Of a DNA stretch of 21,277 nucleotides, positions 14,781 to 21,239 are shown in pieces. Origin of the DNA: UBA1038 sp964480995 (GTDB lineage: Bacteria > Bacillota > Clostridia > Christensenellales > Aristaeellaceae); assembly GCA_964480995.1 (NCBI GenBank), contig CAYZRZ010000018.1, positions 1-21,277 on the forward strand. The letters run 5' to 3'. The position numbers were made by a program, and so were the translations under genes. Below the pieces are notes generated by a model. The model searched no databases. It saw only the letters and a program-made list of their open reading frames with translations, and was not told where the DNA came from. The number at the start of each line of letters is the position of its first letter. Positions within the stretch are counted from its first letter, which is position 1.

Positions 14781-15401
14781 TTATGTTGTCTTTGGCTTGG
14801 GCTGAGGGACCAGGGCATTCATGATCAGAGCTCCGGCGCTGTTGCCCAGGATGACCATCAAAAGGAACAGGAGCTGGTTCACGTCAAAACCCAGGCCATG
14901 CTTCCAGGCAGCGGCCAGGTAGAAGATGTCTGCCACGCAATGTTCAAAACCGGCCAGTATGAAAGCCGGCACACCCAGCAGAACACCAAGGTAACGGCCC
15001 AGCGGATCGTCATAGCGGCGGTATATATCCACCCCGATGAAGACGATCATGCCGCAGAACAGGCCGTGGATGAAGCTCTCATGCGGCAGCTGAATCAGCT
15101 TCTTATGCGCGACGCTCAGGATGTCCATACCGCCGGACATGGGGAGGAACAGCAGGCCGACAGCCGCGGCCCCGATAAAATTATACAGCAGCATGAGCAA
15201 TAGCTTGCCCGGTTTGTAGCCGCCCGGACGTCCAAGGTAGGCGACACGGCCCGTGAACAGGGGGATCTGATACTGGCACACGGCATACAGGCCGAAGCTG
15301 AATAAAAACGCGCCGAGATAACGGCTTTCAACGGACAGGTAGGCATAGCCGCCCAGGGCAATCGAGATGCCGGCGGCGGCGCTTTGCAAGGAGAATGACA
15401 T
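14781..15401 (-). CDS. Short formate/nitrite transporter (FNT) family protein
   Basis: A 206-residue membrane protein with about six hydrophobic segments. The family signs are AAAGISIALGGYAYL near the start, LFTGRVAYL at the first pore loop, GFEHCVADIFYLA in the second half and GNSAGALIMNALVP near the end. FNT proteins are pentameric channels for formate, nitrite, hydrosulfide or lactate; typical members have 250-310 residues, so this one lacks the N-terminal cytoplasmic arm and is short between helices. The substrate is not decidable from sequence. Formate is plausible because class III reductase often uses it as reductant and nrdDG lies next door, but that gene pair is convergent, not co-transcribed. 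Its promoter is at 15449-15477. Confidence 0.8.
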   Translation of the reverse strand: MSFSLQSAAAGISIALGGYAYLSVESRYLGAFLFSFGLYAVCQYQIPLFTGRVAYLGRPGGYKPGKLLLMLLYNFIGAAAVGLLFLPMSGGMDILSVAHKKLIQLPHESFIHGLFCGMIVFIGVDIYRRYDDPLGRYLGVLLGVPAFILAGFEHCVADIFYLAAAWKHGLGFDVNQLLFLLMVILGNSAGALIMNALVPQPKPKTT

Positions 15402-15448
15402 GGATCAGCCGTCCCTTCCTGGCGTTAAGGCATTCGGTTAATGAAATC

Positions 15449-15477
15449 ATCATACCATAGCGCCAAACGGATGACAA
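15449..15477 (-). promoter_or_regulatory. Promoter of the FNT-like gene (minus strand)
   Basis: Read on the minus strand: TTGTCA (15477-15472), a 17-base spacer, TATGAT (15454-15449). Its -35 overlaps that of the divergent deoC promoter. Confidence 0.75.
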
Positions 15478-15499
15478 TAAGGCCCCGGCGTGCTACGAT
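15471..15499 (+). promoter_or_regulatory. Promoter of the deoC operon
   Basis: ATGACA (15471-15476), a 17-base spacer, TACGAT (15494-15499). Five of its six -35 bases are shared with the minus-strand promoter, so the two may compete for polymerase. Confidence 0.65.
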
Positions 15500-15534
15500 A
15501 GGCATGAACCATGGAATGATTTGGAGGTACGGTT

Positions 15535-16209
15535 ATGGATATGAAAACGGTATTTTCGCATGTGGATCATACCTTATTGAAGCCGACAGCGACCTGGGAG
15601 CAGATCAGGGTGATCTGTGAGGAGGGGCTGCGCTGGGGCATGGCCAGCGTATGCATTCCGCCCTGTTTTGTCAAGCGGGCCAAGGAGGCCTATCCGTCGC
15701 TCAATGTCTGCACGGTGATCGGATTCCCTTTGGGCTATAATCCCTCGGATGTGAAGGCGGCCGAGGCCCGGCAGGCCATCGCGGAAGGTGCCGGGGAGAT
15801 CGACATGGTGGTCAACCTGGGCGATGTGAAAGCGGGGGAGTTCGAGCGTGTGACCGATGAGATCCGCCTGCTCAAAAAGGAAGCCGGGGATAAAGTGCTG
15901 AAGGTCATTATCGAGACCTGTTACCTGACGGATGAGGAAAAGATTGCCCTGTGCCGCTGCGTCACCGAAGGGGGCGCGGATTTTATCAAGACCTCAACCG
16001 GCTTTGGAACGGGCGGGGCGACGATGAAGGACATTGAGCTGCTCAAAGCGCACATCGGCCCCGGGGTGCGGGTGAAGGCTTCGGGCGGCATCCGCACGGC
16101 GGAAGATATTCTTTCTTACCTTCACGCGGGCGTGGACCGCATCGGCGCCAGTGGTGCTATTTCGGCGTTTGAGGGACGGGATAAGCCGGTGGATGGAGGA
16201 AACTATTGA
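15535..16209 (+). CDS. deoC: Deoxyribose-phosphate aldolase
   Basis: Splits 2-deoxyribose 5-phosphate into glyceraldehyde 3-phosphate and acetaldehyde, the last step of deoxynucleoside breakdown. It is a class I TIM-barrel aldolase with the Schiff-base Lys152 in FIKTSTGF, a second active-site lysine, Lys181, in VKASGGIRT, and Asp90 in GEIDMVVNLG. The start region VDHTLLKP and the 224-residue length are typical. GGAGG lies seven bases before the ATG at 15535. It is the first gene of a three-gene unit with overlapping frames; the usual partners (deoD, deoB, cdd, a nucleoside transporter) are absent here. Confidence 0.97.
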   Translation: MDMKTVFSHVDHTLLKPTATWEQIRVICEEGLRWGMASVCIPPCFVKRAKEAYPSLNVCTVIGFPLGYNPSDVKAAEARQAIAEGAGEIDMVVNLGDVKAGEFERVTDEIRLLKKEAGDKVLKVIIETCYLTDEEKIALCRCVTEGGADFIKTSTGFGTGGATMKDIELLKAHIGPGVRVKASGGIRTAEDILSYLHAGVDRIGASGAISAFEGRDKPVDGGNY

Positions 16210-17171
16210 TGAAAAAGCTGGCCCTGCTTTGTGCTGCGGCGCTGATCGCGGCTTTGATGCCGCTGGATGTAGCGCTGGGAGAGCAAGCTGCACCGGTACG
16301 CGTATACGGTCTGATAGGTCCGACCGGCATGAGCCTGGCTCCGCTGATCGCGGAGGACGACCCTGCCTATGAATTCAGCCTGGCCGCGGCGCCCGAGGAG
16401 CTGGTGGGCGTCATCGCGTCAGGCAGCTTCGATATCGCGGCGCTTCCGACCAATCTGGCCGCCATGCTGTATCAAAAGACCCAGGGCCGCGTCCGGATGC
16501 TTGCGATCAATACCCTGGGCGTGCTCTATGTGCTCGAGAAGGGCGACAGCATCCGGGAGGTCGCCGATCTTGCGGGGAAGACAATCACACTGTCCGGACA
16601 GGCCGCTGTACCGGAGTACGCGCTTAACTATATCCTGAGCGTGAACGGGGTGGAGGCAAATCTCGATTTTAAGGGAGAGCACAATGAGGTATCCACCCTG
16701 GCGGCCTCCGGCCTGGCTGATATTGTGATGCTGCCCCAGCCGATGGTGACAGCCCTGCTCATGAAGGACCCAAGCTACCGCGTAGCGCTTGATATGACCG
16801 AGGAGTTCAAAAAAGCGGCGGAGAAGGATGGAAAACCCGAGGCCGTGCTGTCCATGGGCTGCCTGGTGGTGCGCGCCGGCTTTGCTGATGAGCGTCCCCG
16901 GGATCTGCAGGCCTTTCTGACCAAGTATTCCTCCTCCGTTGATTATGTCAACAACCATCCGGCGCTGGCAGCGGCCGATATTGTCAAAGCCGGCATCCTG
17001 CCCAATGAGAAGATCGCCGAAAACGCGATCCCGCTATGTAATATTGTCTATGTCGCGGGGGCTGAAATGCGCTCGCAGCTAAGCCCCCTGTTTGAGATCC
17101 TCTTAGCGGCGAACCCGGCCTCCGTGGGCGGACTGCTGCCTGATGAAGGCTTCTATTATCTTGGTGAATGA
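16209..17171 (+). CDS. ABC-type solute-binding protein, NMT1/SsuA-like, orphan
   Basis: A 320-residue exported protein resembling the binding components of NMT1/SsuA-type transporters (sulfonates, pyrimidine precursors and similar). It shows a charged start and hydrophobic core (residues 2-18), then VRVYGLIGPTGMSLAPL, the ASGSFDIAALPTNLAAMLY signature, INTLGVLYVL and DIVMLPQPMVTALL in the second lobe. A signal-peptidase I site near ALG-EQ (about residue 24) is plausible. No lipobox cysteine is present, although Gram-positive binding proteins usually have one. Neither permease nor ATPase genes are adjacent, so the ligand and partners are unknown. Its ATG overlaps the deoC stop (TGATG) and GGAGG lies nine bases upstream; its end overlaps the next gene by four bases. 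Confidence 0.8.
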   Translation: MKKLALLCAAALIAALMPLDVALGEQAAPVRVYGLIGPTGMSLAPLIAEDDPAYEFSLAAAPEELVGVIASGSFDIAALPTNLAAMLYQKTQGRVRMLAINTLGVLYVLEKGDSIREVADLAGKTITLSGQAAVPEYALNYILSVNGVEANLDFKGEHNEVSTLAASGLADIVMLPQPMVTALLMKDPSYRVALDMTEEFKKAAEKDGKPEAVLSMGCLVVRAGFADERPRDLQAFLTKYSSSVDYVNNHPALAAADIVKAGILPNEKIAENAIPLCNIVYVAGAEMRSQLSPLFEILLAANPASVGGLLPDEGFYYLGE

Positions 17172-18055
17172 GCATGGCAGACTATGAGATTTTCTGCGGG
17201 AATGCATGCGCAAAGGTCAATTCCCTCGGCGCCGAGCTGTGCTCTTACAGATCGGAGGAGGGGCGCGAATACATATGGCAGGCTGATCCGGCAGTCTGGG
17301 GGAGCCATGGCCCCAATCTCTTTCCCCTGATCGGCGTGACCGTCAACGGACAGATCAGCATCGAAGGAAAGAATTATCGGATTCCCAAGCACGGCGTGGT
17401 CCGGCGAAAAGAGTTTTCTGCCCGCATGATCAATAGCTCGTCTATCGAAATGGTTTATACCGCCGACGAGGCATCCAGGGAGATGTATCCCTTTGATTTT
17501 ACGCTGCGCGTTGCGTACACTATCCGTGAGGATGGATTTGACGCGGCCTACACGGTTGAAAATCACGACAGGCGCGTGATGCCCTTCTGCCTGGGCGGTC
17601 ATCCCGGTTTTCTCTGTCCGATGTATGAGGGGGAAGTGTTTGAAGACTATGCGATTCGCTTTGAAGAGACGGAGACTGGCCTGGTCCGCACCATGTCCGC
17701 GGATGGCTGCATCAACGGTCAAAAGCAGATCGCTTTGCGCGAAGGGACGGTTCTATATCTGAATCATGAAATGTTTGATCATGACGCGCTGATCTTCGAT
17801 GGGGTCAGGTCCAGGCGCGTCTGCCTCGAAAACCGGTCGACCGGCAAGGGACTGGCTTTCACTTTTCCGGATTTTGAGGTGCTTGCGTTATGGACCAAGC
17901 CCGGGGCAAGGGCGCCTTACCTTTGCCTGGAACCGTGGAACGGACTGCCGCCGCTGGAAGGGGAGACAGGGCGTTTTGAGGACAAACCTTATGTGCGCAG
18001 GCTCGACCCCGGTCAAATATACAAGGCGGGATACACGATGCGTGTCATAGCATAG
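17168..18055 (+). CDS. Aldose 1-epimerase family protein, LacX-like
   Basis: A beta-sandwich sugar mutarotase-like protein of 295 residues. Relatives interconvert anomers of hexoses or sugar phosphates. Visible family features are SLGAELCSY near the start, WGSHGPNLFPLIG (44-56), KHGVVRR with His75, GGHPGF with His145 (candidate acid) and LCLEPWNGLPP with Glu255 (candidate base). These resemble the LacX/YeaD side of the family more than classic GalM. The first ATG (17168) overlaps the preceding stop as ATGA, which suggests translational coupling; Met3 (17174) is an alternative start. The true substrate is not known. A strong hairpin follows. Confidence 0.88.
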   Translation: MSMADYEIFCGNACAKVNSLGAELCSYRSEEGREYIWQADPAVWGSHGPNLFPLIGVTVNGQISIEGKNYRIPKHGVVRRKEFSARMINSSSIEMVYTADEASREMYPFDFTLRVAYTIREDGFDAAYTVENHDRRVMPFCLGGHPGFLCPMYEGEVFEDYAIRFEETETGLVRTMSADGCINGQKQIALREGTVLYLNHEMFDHDALIFDGVRSRRVCLENRSTGKGLAFTFPDFEVLALWTKPGARAPYLCLEPWNGLPPLEGETGRFEDKPYVRRLDPGQIYKAGYTMRVIA

Positions 18056-18080
18056 CAGCACTGACAAGCGCAGGAGATGA

Positions 18081-18115
18081 TCCGGGCTGCCGCGGAAATG
18101 CCGCGGCAGCCCGGA
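18081..18115. terminator. Perfect 15-bp hairpin between convergent genes
   Basis: TCCGGGCTGCCGCGG (18081-18095) pairs with CCGCGGCAGCCCGGA (18101-18115) around AAATG. The plus-strand tail ATATCTTTA is only weakly T-rich. Its place between the epimerase and SDR stops supports a two-way terminator. Confidence 0.7.
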
Positions 18116-18121
18116 ATATCT

Positions 18122-18838
18122 TTACGGGACCAATCCGCCGTCCACACCCAGGACCTGACCGGTGATAAAGGAGGCCTTTCCGCCTGACAGGAACAGCGCT
18201 GCCTGCGCGACATCCTCCGGCCTGCCCAAGCGCTGCAGGGGCGTGTTCAGCCTCAGGGCCTCCTTATCTTCGGGACTGAAGGCGTCCATCATGCCCGCGT
18301 CGATCACGCCGGGGGACAGGCAATTCACTCGGATCCCGCAGGGGCCCCACTCGCGCGCGAGGGATTTGCACAAGCCGACCAGGCCGGCCTTGCTGGCCGC
18401 ATAGGCGCTTTCGCAGCTGGCTCCGCCGGCAGCCTGGATGGAACTGATCAGGAGAATGCTGCCGCCGCCCAAGGGACGCATATGCCTGACGGCTTCGCGC
18501 GACAGAATAAACGCGCCGCGAAGGTTGAGCGCCATCAGGCTGTCCCACTCACCGGCCGGCATATCGCTGATCAGGCCCTGCCAGTCAATGCCCGCGCTGT
18601 GAATCATGCAATCGATATGGCCCAGCTGGGCGAGCGCCCCGCTGAACAGACGAAGGCACTGCGCTTCGTCGCGCAGGTCTGCCATGAAAGGAATCGCCCC
18701 GGCAGTCTCCGCCAGGCGCGCGGCCTTCTCCCGGCTGTGATGGAAGCCAAAGGCCACACGCCAGCCATCCAGCGTAAACGCGCGCACCAAACCTTCACCG
18801 ATACCGCCCGTGCCGCCGGTAATCAACACCGTTTTCAT
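18122..18838 (-). CDS. Short-chain dehydrogenase/reductase, FabG-like
   Basis: A 238-residue classical SDR oxidoreductase, probably NAD(P)H-dependent. The Rossmann motif TGGTGGIG is at 7-14, HSAG (80-83) takes the place of NNAG, the NLRGAF stretch is at 105-110, and the catalytic triad is Ser132/133, Tyr146 and Lys150 (YAASK). VNCLSPGVI and the final GQVLGVDGGLVP are typical of the FabG group. Such enzymes may act in fatty-acid synthesis (3-oxoacyl-ACP reduction) or on other alcohols; an isolated gene does not tell which. I chose the ATG at 18838 because the protein then starts MKTVLITGG with GGTGG just upstream; a frame back to 18883 runs through the promoter. Confidence 0.88.
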   Translation of the reverse strand: MKTVLITGGTGGIGEGLVRAFTLDGWRVAFGFHHSREKAARLAETAGAIPFMADLRDEAQCLRLFSGALAQLGHIDCMIHSAGIDWQGLISDMPAGEWDSLMALNLRGAFILSREAVRHMRPLGGGSILLISSIQAAGGASCESAYAASKAGLVGLCKSLAREWGPCGIRVNCLSPGVIDAGMMDAFSPEDKEALRLNTPLQRLGRPEDVAQAALFLSGGKASFITGQVLGVDGGLVP

Positions 18839-18867
18839 CAAACCACCGCCTCTGCCATTGTAGATAC

Positions 18868-18896
18868 AGTATAGAGCATTCACAGACGCTGTTCAA
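18868..18896 (-). promoter_or_regulatory. Promoter of the SDR gene (minus strand)
   Basis: On the minus strand: TTGAAC (18896-18891), a 17-base spacer, TATACT (18873-18868). It is back-to-back with the birA promoter; the two -35 boxes are one base apart. Confidence 0.7.
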
Positions 18897-18897
18897 C

Positions 18898-18927
18898 TTG
18901 ACCGGTACACCGGCCGGTGTATATGAT
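18898..18927 (+). promoter_or_regulatory. Promoter of the biotin-ligase gene
   Basis: TTGACC (18898-18903), an 18-base spacer, TATGAT (18922-18927). The spacer is almost entirely a 16-bp palindrome. Confidence 0.7.
18906..18921. promoter_or_regulatory. Perfect 16-bp palindrome in the birA promoter spacer, candidate operator
   Basis: TACACCGGCCGGTGTA is its own reverse complement and sits exactly between the -35 and the -10, where a bound repressor would block polymerase. The form is reminiscent of TetR-family operators. It is not the known BirA, BioR or BioQ box as I recall them. Confidence 0.65.
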
Positions 18928-18947
18928 GTCATTTAAGAGGAGGGGAC

Positions 18948-19709
18948 ATGGACGAACAAAAATTGCGAGCCAATCTGGGAGCAATAGACATTGCCCTGAG
19001 CTGCTATGAGAGCGCTGACTCGACCAACCTGCGGGCCAAGGAGTGGGCGCGCCGCGGGGGAGAACTGCCCGCTGCCTTCTTTGCCGATACCCAGACGGCC
19101 GGGCGCGGCAGGCTGGGGCGCTGTTTCATGTCGCCCGCGGGCGGGCTGTATATGAGCGTAGCGCTGGACTGCGGGGGCACGCATCCGGGCGGCCTGACCA
19201 CACTGGCAGCGGCGGCTGTACTGCGCGCGGGGGACAGGCTGGGACTGCCGGAGCTTCAAATCAAGTGGGTAAACGATCTGATGCAGCGCGGCATGAAGGT
19301 TGGCGGTATTCTGGCCGAAGGCCTTGCTGTTACGCGCGGAGCGATCACGCAGGCGGTGATCGGCATTGGCATCAATACAGGCGGGGCAAGTTTTCCCCAT
19401 GAGCTGTCGGAAAAGGCCGCGTCTCTTGATACGGGGGGGATTCCCTTGGAGCGGGAAAGGCTGGCGGCGCTCATCATATCGGAACTTTTTTATGGACTGC
19501 GCCGTGTGCCGGAACATATGGCGCTTTACCGCTCACGCTGCCTGAGCATCGGGCGGGATATCCGCTTTGAGCGTCAGGACAGGACGGCGTATGGCCGTAC
19601 GCTTGGCGTTACGGATGAAGGGGCTCTGATCGTCCAAACGGACACAGGCGTCACCCTGCTTCAGGCAGGCGAGGTCAGCATCAGAGGGGTTGATGGAAAT
19701 TATGTTTAG
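18948..19709 (+). CDS. birA: Biotin--[acetyl-CoA-carboxylase] ligase, single-domain (no HTH)
   Basis: Attaches biotin to carrier lysines of biotin-dependent carboxylases by way of biotinyl-AMP. It shows the ligand loop GRGRLGR (52-58), KWVNDL (106-111) with MKVGGILAE carrying the catalytic-type Lys117, and GIGINTG (139-145). A small C-terminal SH3-like domain (about 205-253) follows. At 253 residues it starts directly with the catalytic domain, so it lacks the N-terminal winged helix of E. coli and Bacillus BirA and cannot be the biotin repressor itself. The ATG is behind GAGGAGGGG. It is divergent from the SDR gene. Confidence 0.93.
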   Translation: MDEQKLRANLGAIDIALSCYESADSTNLRAKEWARRGGELPAAFFADTQTAGRGRLGRCFMSPAGGLYMSVALDCGGTHPGGLTTLAAAAVLRAGDRLGLPELQIKWVNDLMQRGMKVGGILAEGLAVTRGAITQAVIGIGINTGGASFPHELSEKAASLDTGGIPLERERLAALIISELFYGLRRVPEHMALYRSRCLSIGRDIRFERQDRTAYGRTLGVTDEGALIVQTDTGVTLLQAGEVSIRGVDGNYV

Positions 19710-19718
19710 AATACACAA

Positions 19719-19744
19719 AACCCGCAGCCTTCAGGCTGCGGGTT
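19719..19744. terminator. Bidirectional terminator between birA and rubrerythrin
   Basis: AACCCGCAGCC (19719-19729) pairs perfectly with GGCTGCGGGTT (19734-19744) around TTCA. Read on the minus strand the stem runs into GTTTTGTG, so it best serves rubrerythrin; the plus-strand tail is poor. Confidence 0.8.
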
Positions 19745-19763
19745 CATGCTTTAAGCAGGACGA

Positions 19764-20315
19764 TCAGTAATTCTCAGCAAGCCTCTCGAAGAAGGCGCGG
19801 GGATGATCACAGGCGGGGCACTTGACAGGAGGGGTCTTGCCCTCAAATATGAATCCGCAGTTGCGGCAGTGCCACTTGGTGGGGGCGGCTTCAACATAGA
19901 CATCGTCATTCACCAGATGCTCGGCCAGCTTGTTGTAGCGGGCTTCATGCTCTTTTTCGACCTTGGCGACGTTATCAAAGCGAAGGGCCAGCTCCTTGAA
20001 GCCTTCCTCGCGGGCAACTTCGGCAAAGCCTTTATACATTTCGGTCCACTCGTAGTATTCGCCGGCGGCGGCCGCGCGCAGATTCTTCAGCGTATCTCCG
20101 GGCTGCGTGCCTTCGGCCAGCTCGCCCAGCGCCTTAAACCAGAGTTTCGCGTGTTCCTTCTCGTTCAAAGCGGTCTCGGCAAAGATGCCGGCGATCTGCT
20201 CATAGCCCTCTTTTTGAGCCGCGCGGGAAAAATAGTCATACTTGTTTCGGGCCATACTCTCGCCGGCAAAGGCGGTGTGCAGATTCTGCTCGGTTCTTGA
20301 TCCCTTCAGTTCCAT
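19764..20315 (-). CDS. rbr: Rubrerythrin
   Basis: A non-haem iron peroxidase that removes hydrogen peroxide in anaerobes. Residues 1 to about 140 are a ferritin-like four-helix bundle with the diiron ligands Glu19 (AGES), Glu52 and His55 (EKEH), Glu86 (GEYYEW) and Glu120 with His123 (EKEH). Residues about 146-183 are a rubredoxin domain with Cys150, Cys153, Cys166 and Cys169 (CRNC and CPAC). The 183-residue length is standard. The ATG at 20315 has GGAGG just upstream and begins MELKGSRTEQNL as in relatives; a longer frame adds ten residues that include the ribosome site. It follows a 40-residue membrane-peptide gene by 45 bases and is probably read from the same promoter. Confidence 0.96.
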   Translation of the reverse strand: MELKGSRTEQNLHTAFAGESMARNKYDYFSRAAQKEGYEQIAGIFAETALNEKEHAKLWFKALGELAEGTQPGDTLKNLRAAAAGEYYEWTEMYKGFAEVAREEGFKELALRFDNVAKVEKEHEARYNKLAEHLVNDDVYVEAAPTKWHCRNCGFIFEGKTPPVKCPACDHPRAFFERLAENY

Positions 20316-20360
20316 GGTATTTCCTCCTCTATGAATATATTCCAAGGGTACAGGATGAAC

Positions 20361-20483
20361 TTAAAACAATTGAAGCAGCGACGCGAAGGTGCCGCCGACA
20401 ATGAGAAGGGCCAAAAATACGCTCATCACGCGGACAAATATGTGCCGGCTGGAGCTGTTTCTTTTCTGGGTTCTGCTCGCCAT
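20361..20483 (-). CDS. 40-residue single-pass membrane peptide
   Basis: A small protein with a basic, serine-rich head (MASRTQKRNSSSRH) and one hydrophobic segment at about residues 15-40 containing SVFLALLIVGGTFASLL. It has a strong ribosome site, with GGAGGAG about eight bases before the ATG, and lies about 25 bases downstream of a near-consensus promoter, which supports it being real despite its size. It resembles in size and layout the short DUF4044 (Prli42-like) peptides of Firmicutes, but I cannot confirm membership. It precedes rubrerythrin on the same strand, so a link to stress response is possible but unproven. Confidence 0.7.
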   Translation of the reverse strand: MASRTQKRNSSSRHIFVRVMSVFLALLIVGGTFASLLQLF

Positions 20484-20515
20484 GATCCTTCTCCTCCTCT
20501 CCCGATACTGCGAAT

Positions 20516-20544
20516 ATGATAGCATAGGGCAAGGGGAAAGTCAA
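20516..20544 (-). promoter_or_regulatory. Promoter of the membrane peptide and rubrerythrin (minus strand)
   Basis: On the minus strand: TTGACT (20544-20539), a 17-base spacer, TATCAT (20521-20516). Each box is 5/6 to consensus. No other good promoter is seen before rubrerythrin. Confidence 0.8.
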
Positions 20545-20676
20545 AAAACCGAAGACTTGATGAAGGCGAGAAACCTGTTGAGAATACTGGGTTTCTGGTT
20601 ATCATAAGCTAACATTTGGCTAAAATCCGATAATTATAAGGATTCGTTCCTAACAGTGGCGGAGCGCTTGTGTCAC

Positions 20677-20705
20677 TTGACAGGGAGGAGTCTTGTACTT
20701 ACAAT
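20677..20705 (+). promoter_or_regulatory. Promoter of the Rrf2-type regulator gene
   Basis: TTGACA (20677-20682), a 17-base spacer, TACAAT (20700-20705). The AT-rich leader (20706-20733) contains TACT and AGTA arms around AATGA, a weak candidate autoregulatory site. Confidence 0.85.
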
Positions 20706-20745
20706 TAAAACCTACTAATGAAGTATATTTTATGGAGGCTGACTG

Positions 20746-21192
20746 ATGAAAATATCAACCAAAGGGCGCTACGCGCTGGCCGCGATGATCAGCCTGGCTC
20801 AGCAAGAGAGCATCCCCGGGGTGGAGACGCTGGCCGCGCTCTCGGGGCGTCTTGGCCTGTCAAAGCTTTATCTCGAACAGGTCTTTTCCCTGCTGCGGCG
20901 CGCGGAGCTGGTACTTTCTGTCAAGGGGGCTCAGGGCGGGTACAGGCTGGCGCGCGGCGCGCGGAATATCACAGGCTGGGATATTCTGTCAGCCGTTGAA
21001 AACAGCCTCTTTGATCAGGCGGAGGCGACAGTGTCTGAAAGTTCGCCGGGCATAGAACGGGCCATGAGGGATGGAGTGTTCACGCCTCTGGACCTGGCTG
21101 TCCGAACGGCTTTGGAGGCGGTCAGCCTGCATGATCTGGCAGAGGAAGCAAACCTTCCCGCGGCAGATGATGGGTATATATTTATCATCTGA
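20746..21192 (+). CDS. Rrf2-family transcriptional regulator without cysteines
   Basis: A 148-residue winged-helix DNA-binding protein. The start MKISTKGRYALAAMISLA and the VKGAQGGYRLAR turn are the hallmarks of the family, which includes IscR, CymR and NsrR. IscR and NsrR bind iron-sulfur clusters through three cysteines around residues 90-105; this protein has no cysteine at all, so it would act like CymR through a protein partner or a small-molecule signal, or bind DNA without a cofactor. GGAGG lies seven bases before the ATG. In Clostridia such genes often precede a cysteine desulfurase and an iron-sulfur scaffold; the next promoter starts about 20 bases after the stop, but the gene itself is outside the window. 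Confidence 0.92.
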   Translation: MKISTKGRYALAAMISLAQQESIPGVETLAALSGRLGLSKLYLEQVFSLLRRAELVLSVKGAQGGYRLARGARNITGWDILSAVENSLFDQAEATVSESSPGIERAMRDGVFTPLDLAVRTALEAVSLHDLAEEANLPAADDGYIFII

Positions 21193-21212
21193 AATTCCTC
21201 CGGCATGACTGC

Positions 21213-21239
21213 TTGACAGGGGATGACTCAGGGTATAAT
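21213..21239 (+). promoter_or_regulatory. Promoter for the gene beyond the window
   Basis: TTGACA (21213-21218) and TATAAT (21234-21239), but only 15 bases apart; TAATAT (21236-21241) would give a 17-base spacer. The following leader has a 10-bp palindrome, ACATATATGT (21256-21265). Confidence 0.6.

Noticed and set aside
20389..20607. Plus-strand 72-codon frame with a hydrophobic stretch
   Set aside because: It lies opposite the better-supported 40-residue peptide and its promoter, and has no ribosome site.
20625..20639. PerR box between rubrerythrin and rrf2
   Set aside because: Only the right half (ATTATAA) fits; the left half matches at 3 of 7 positions.
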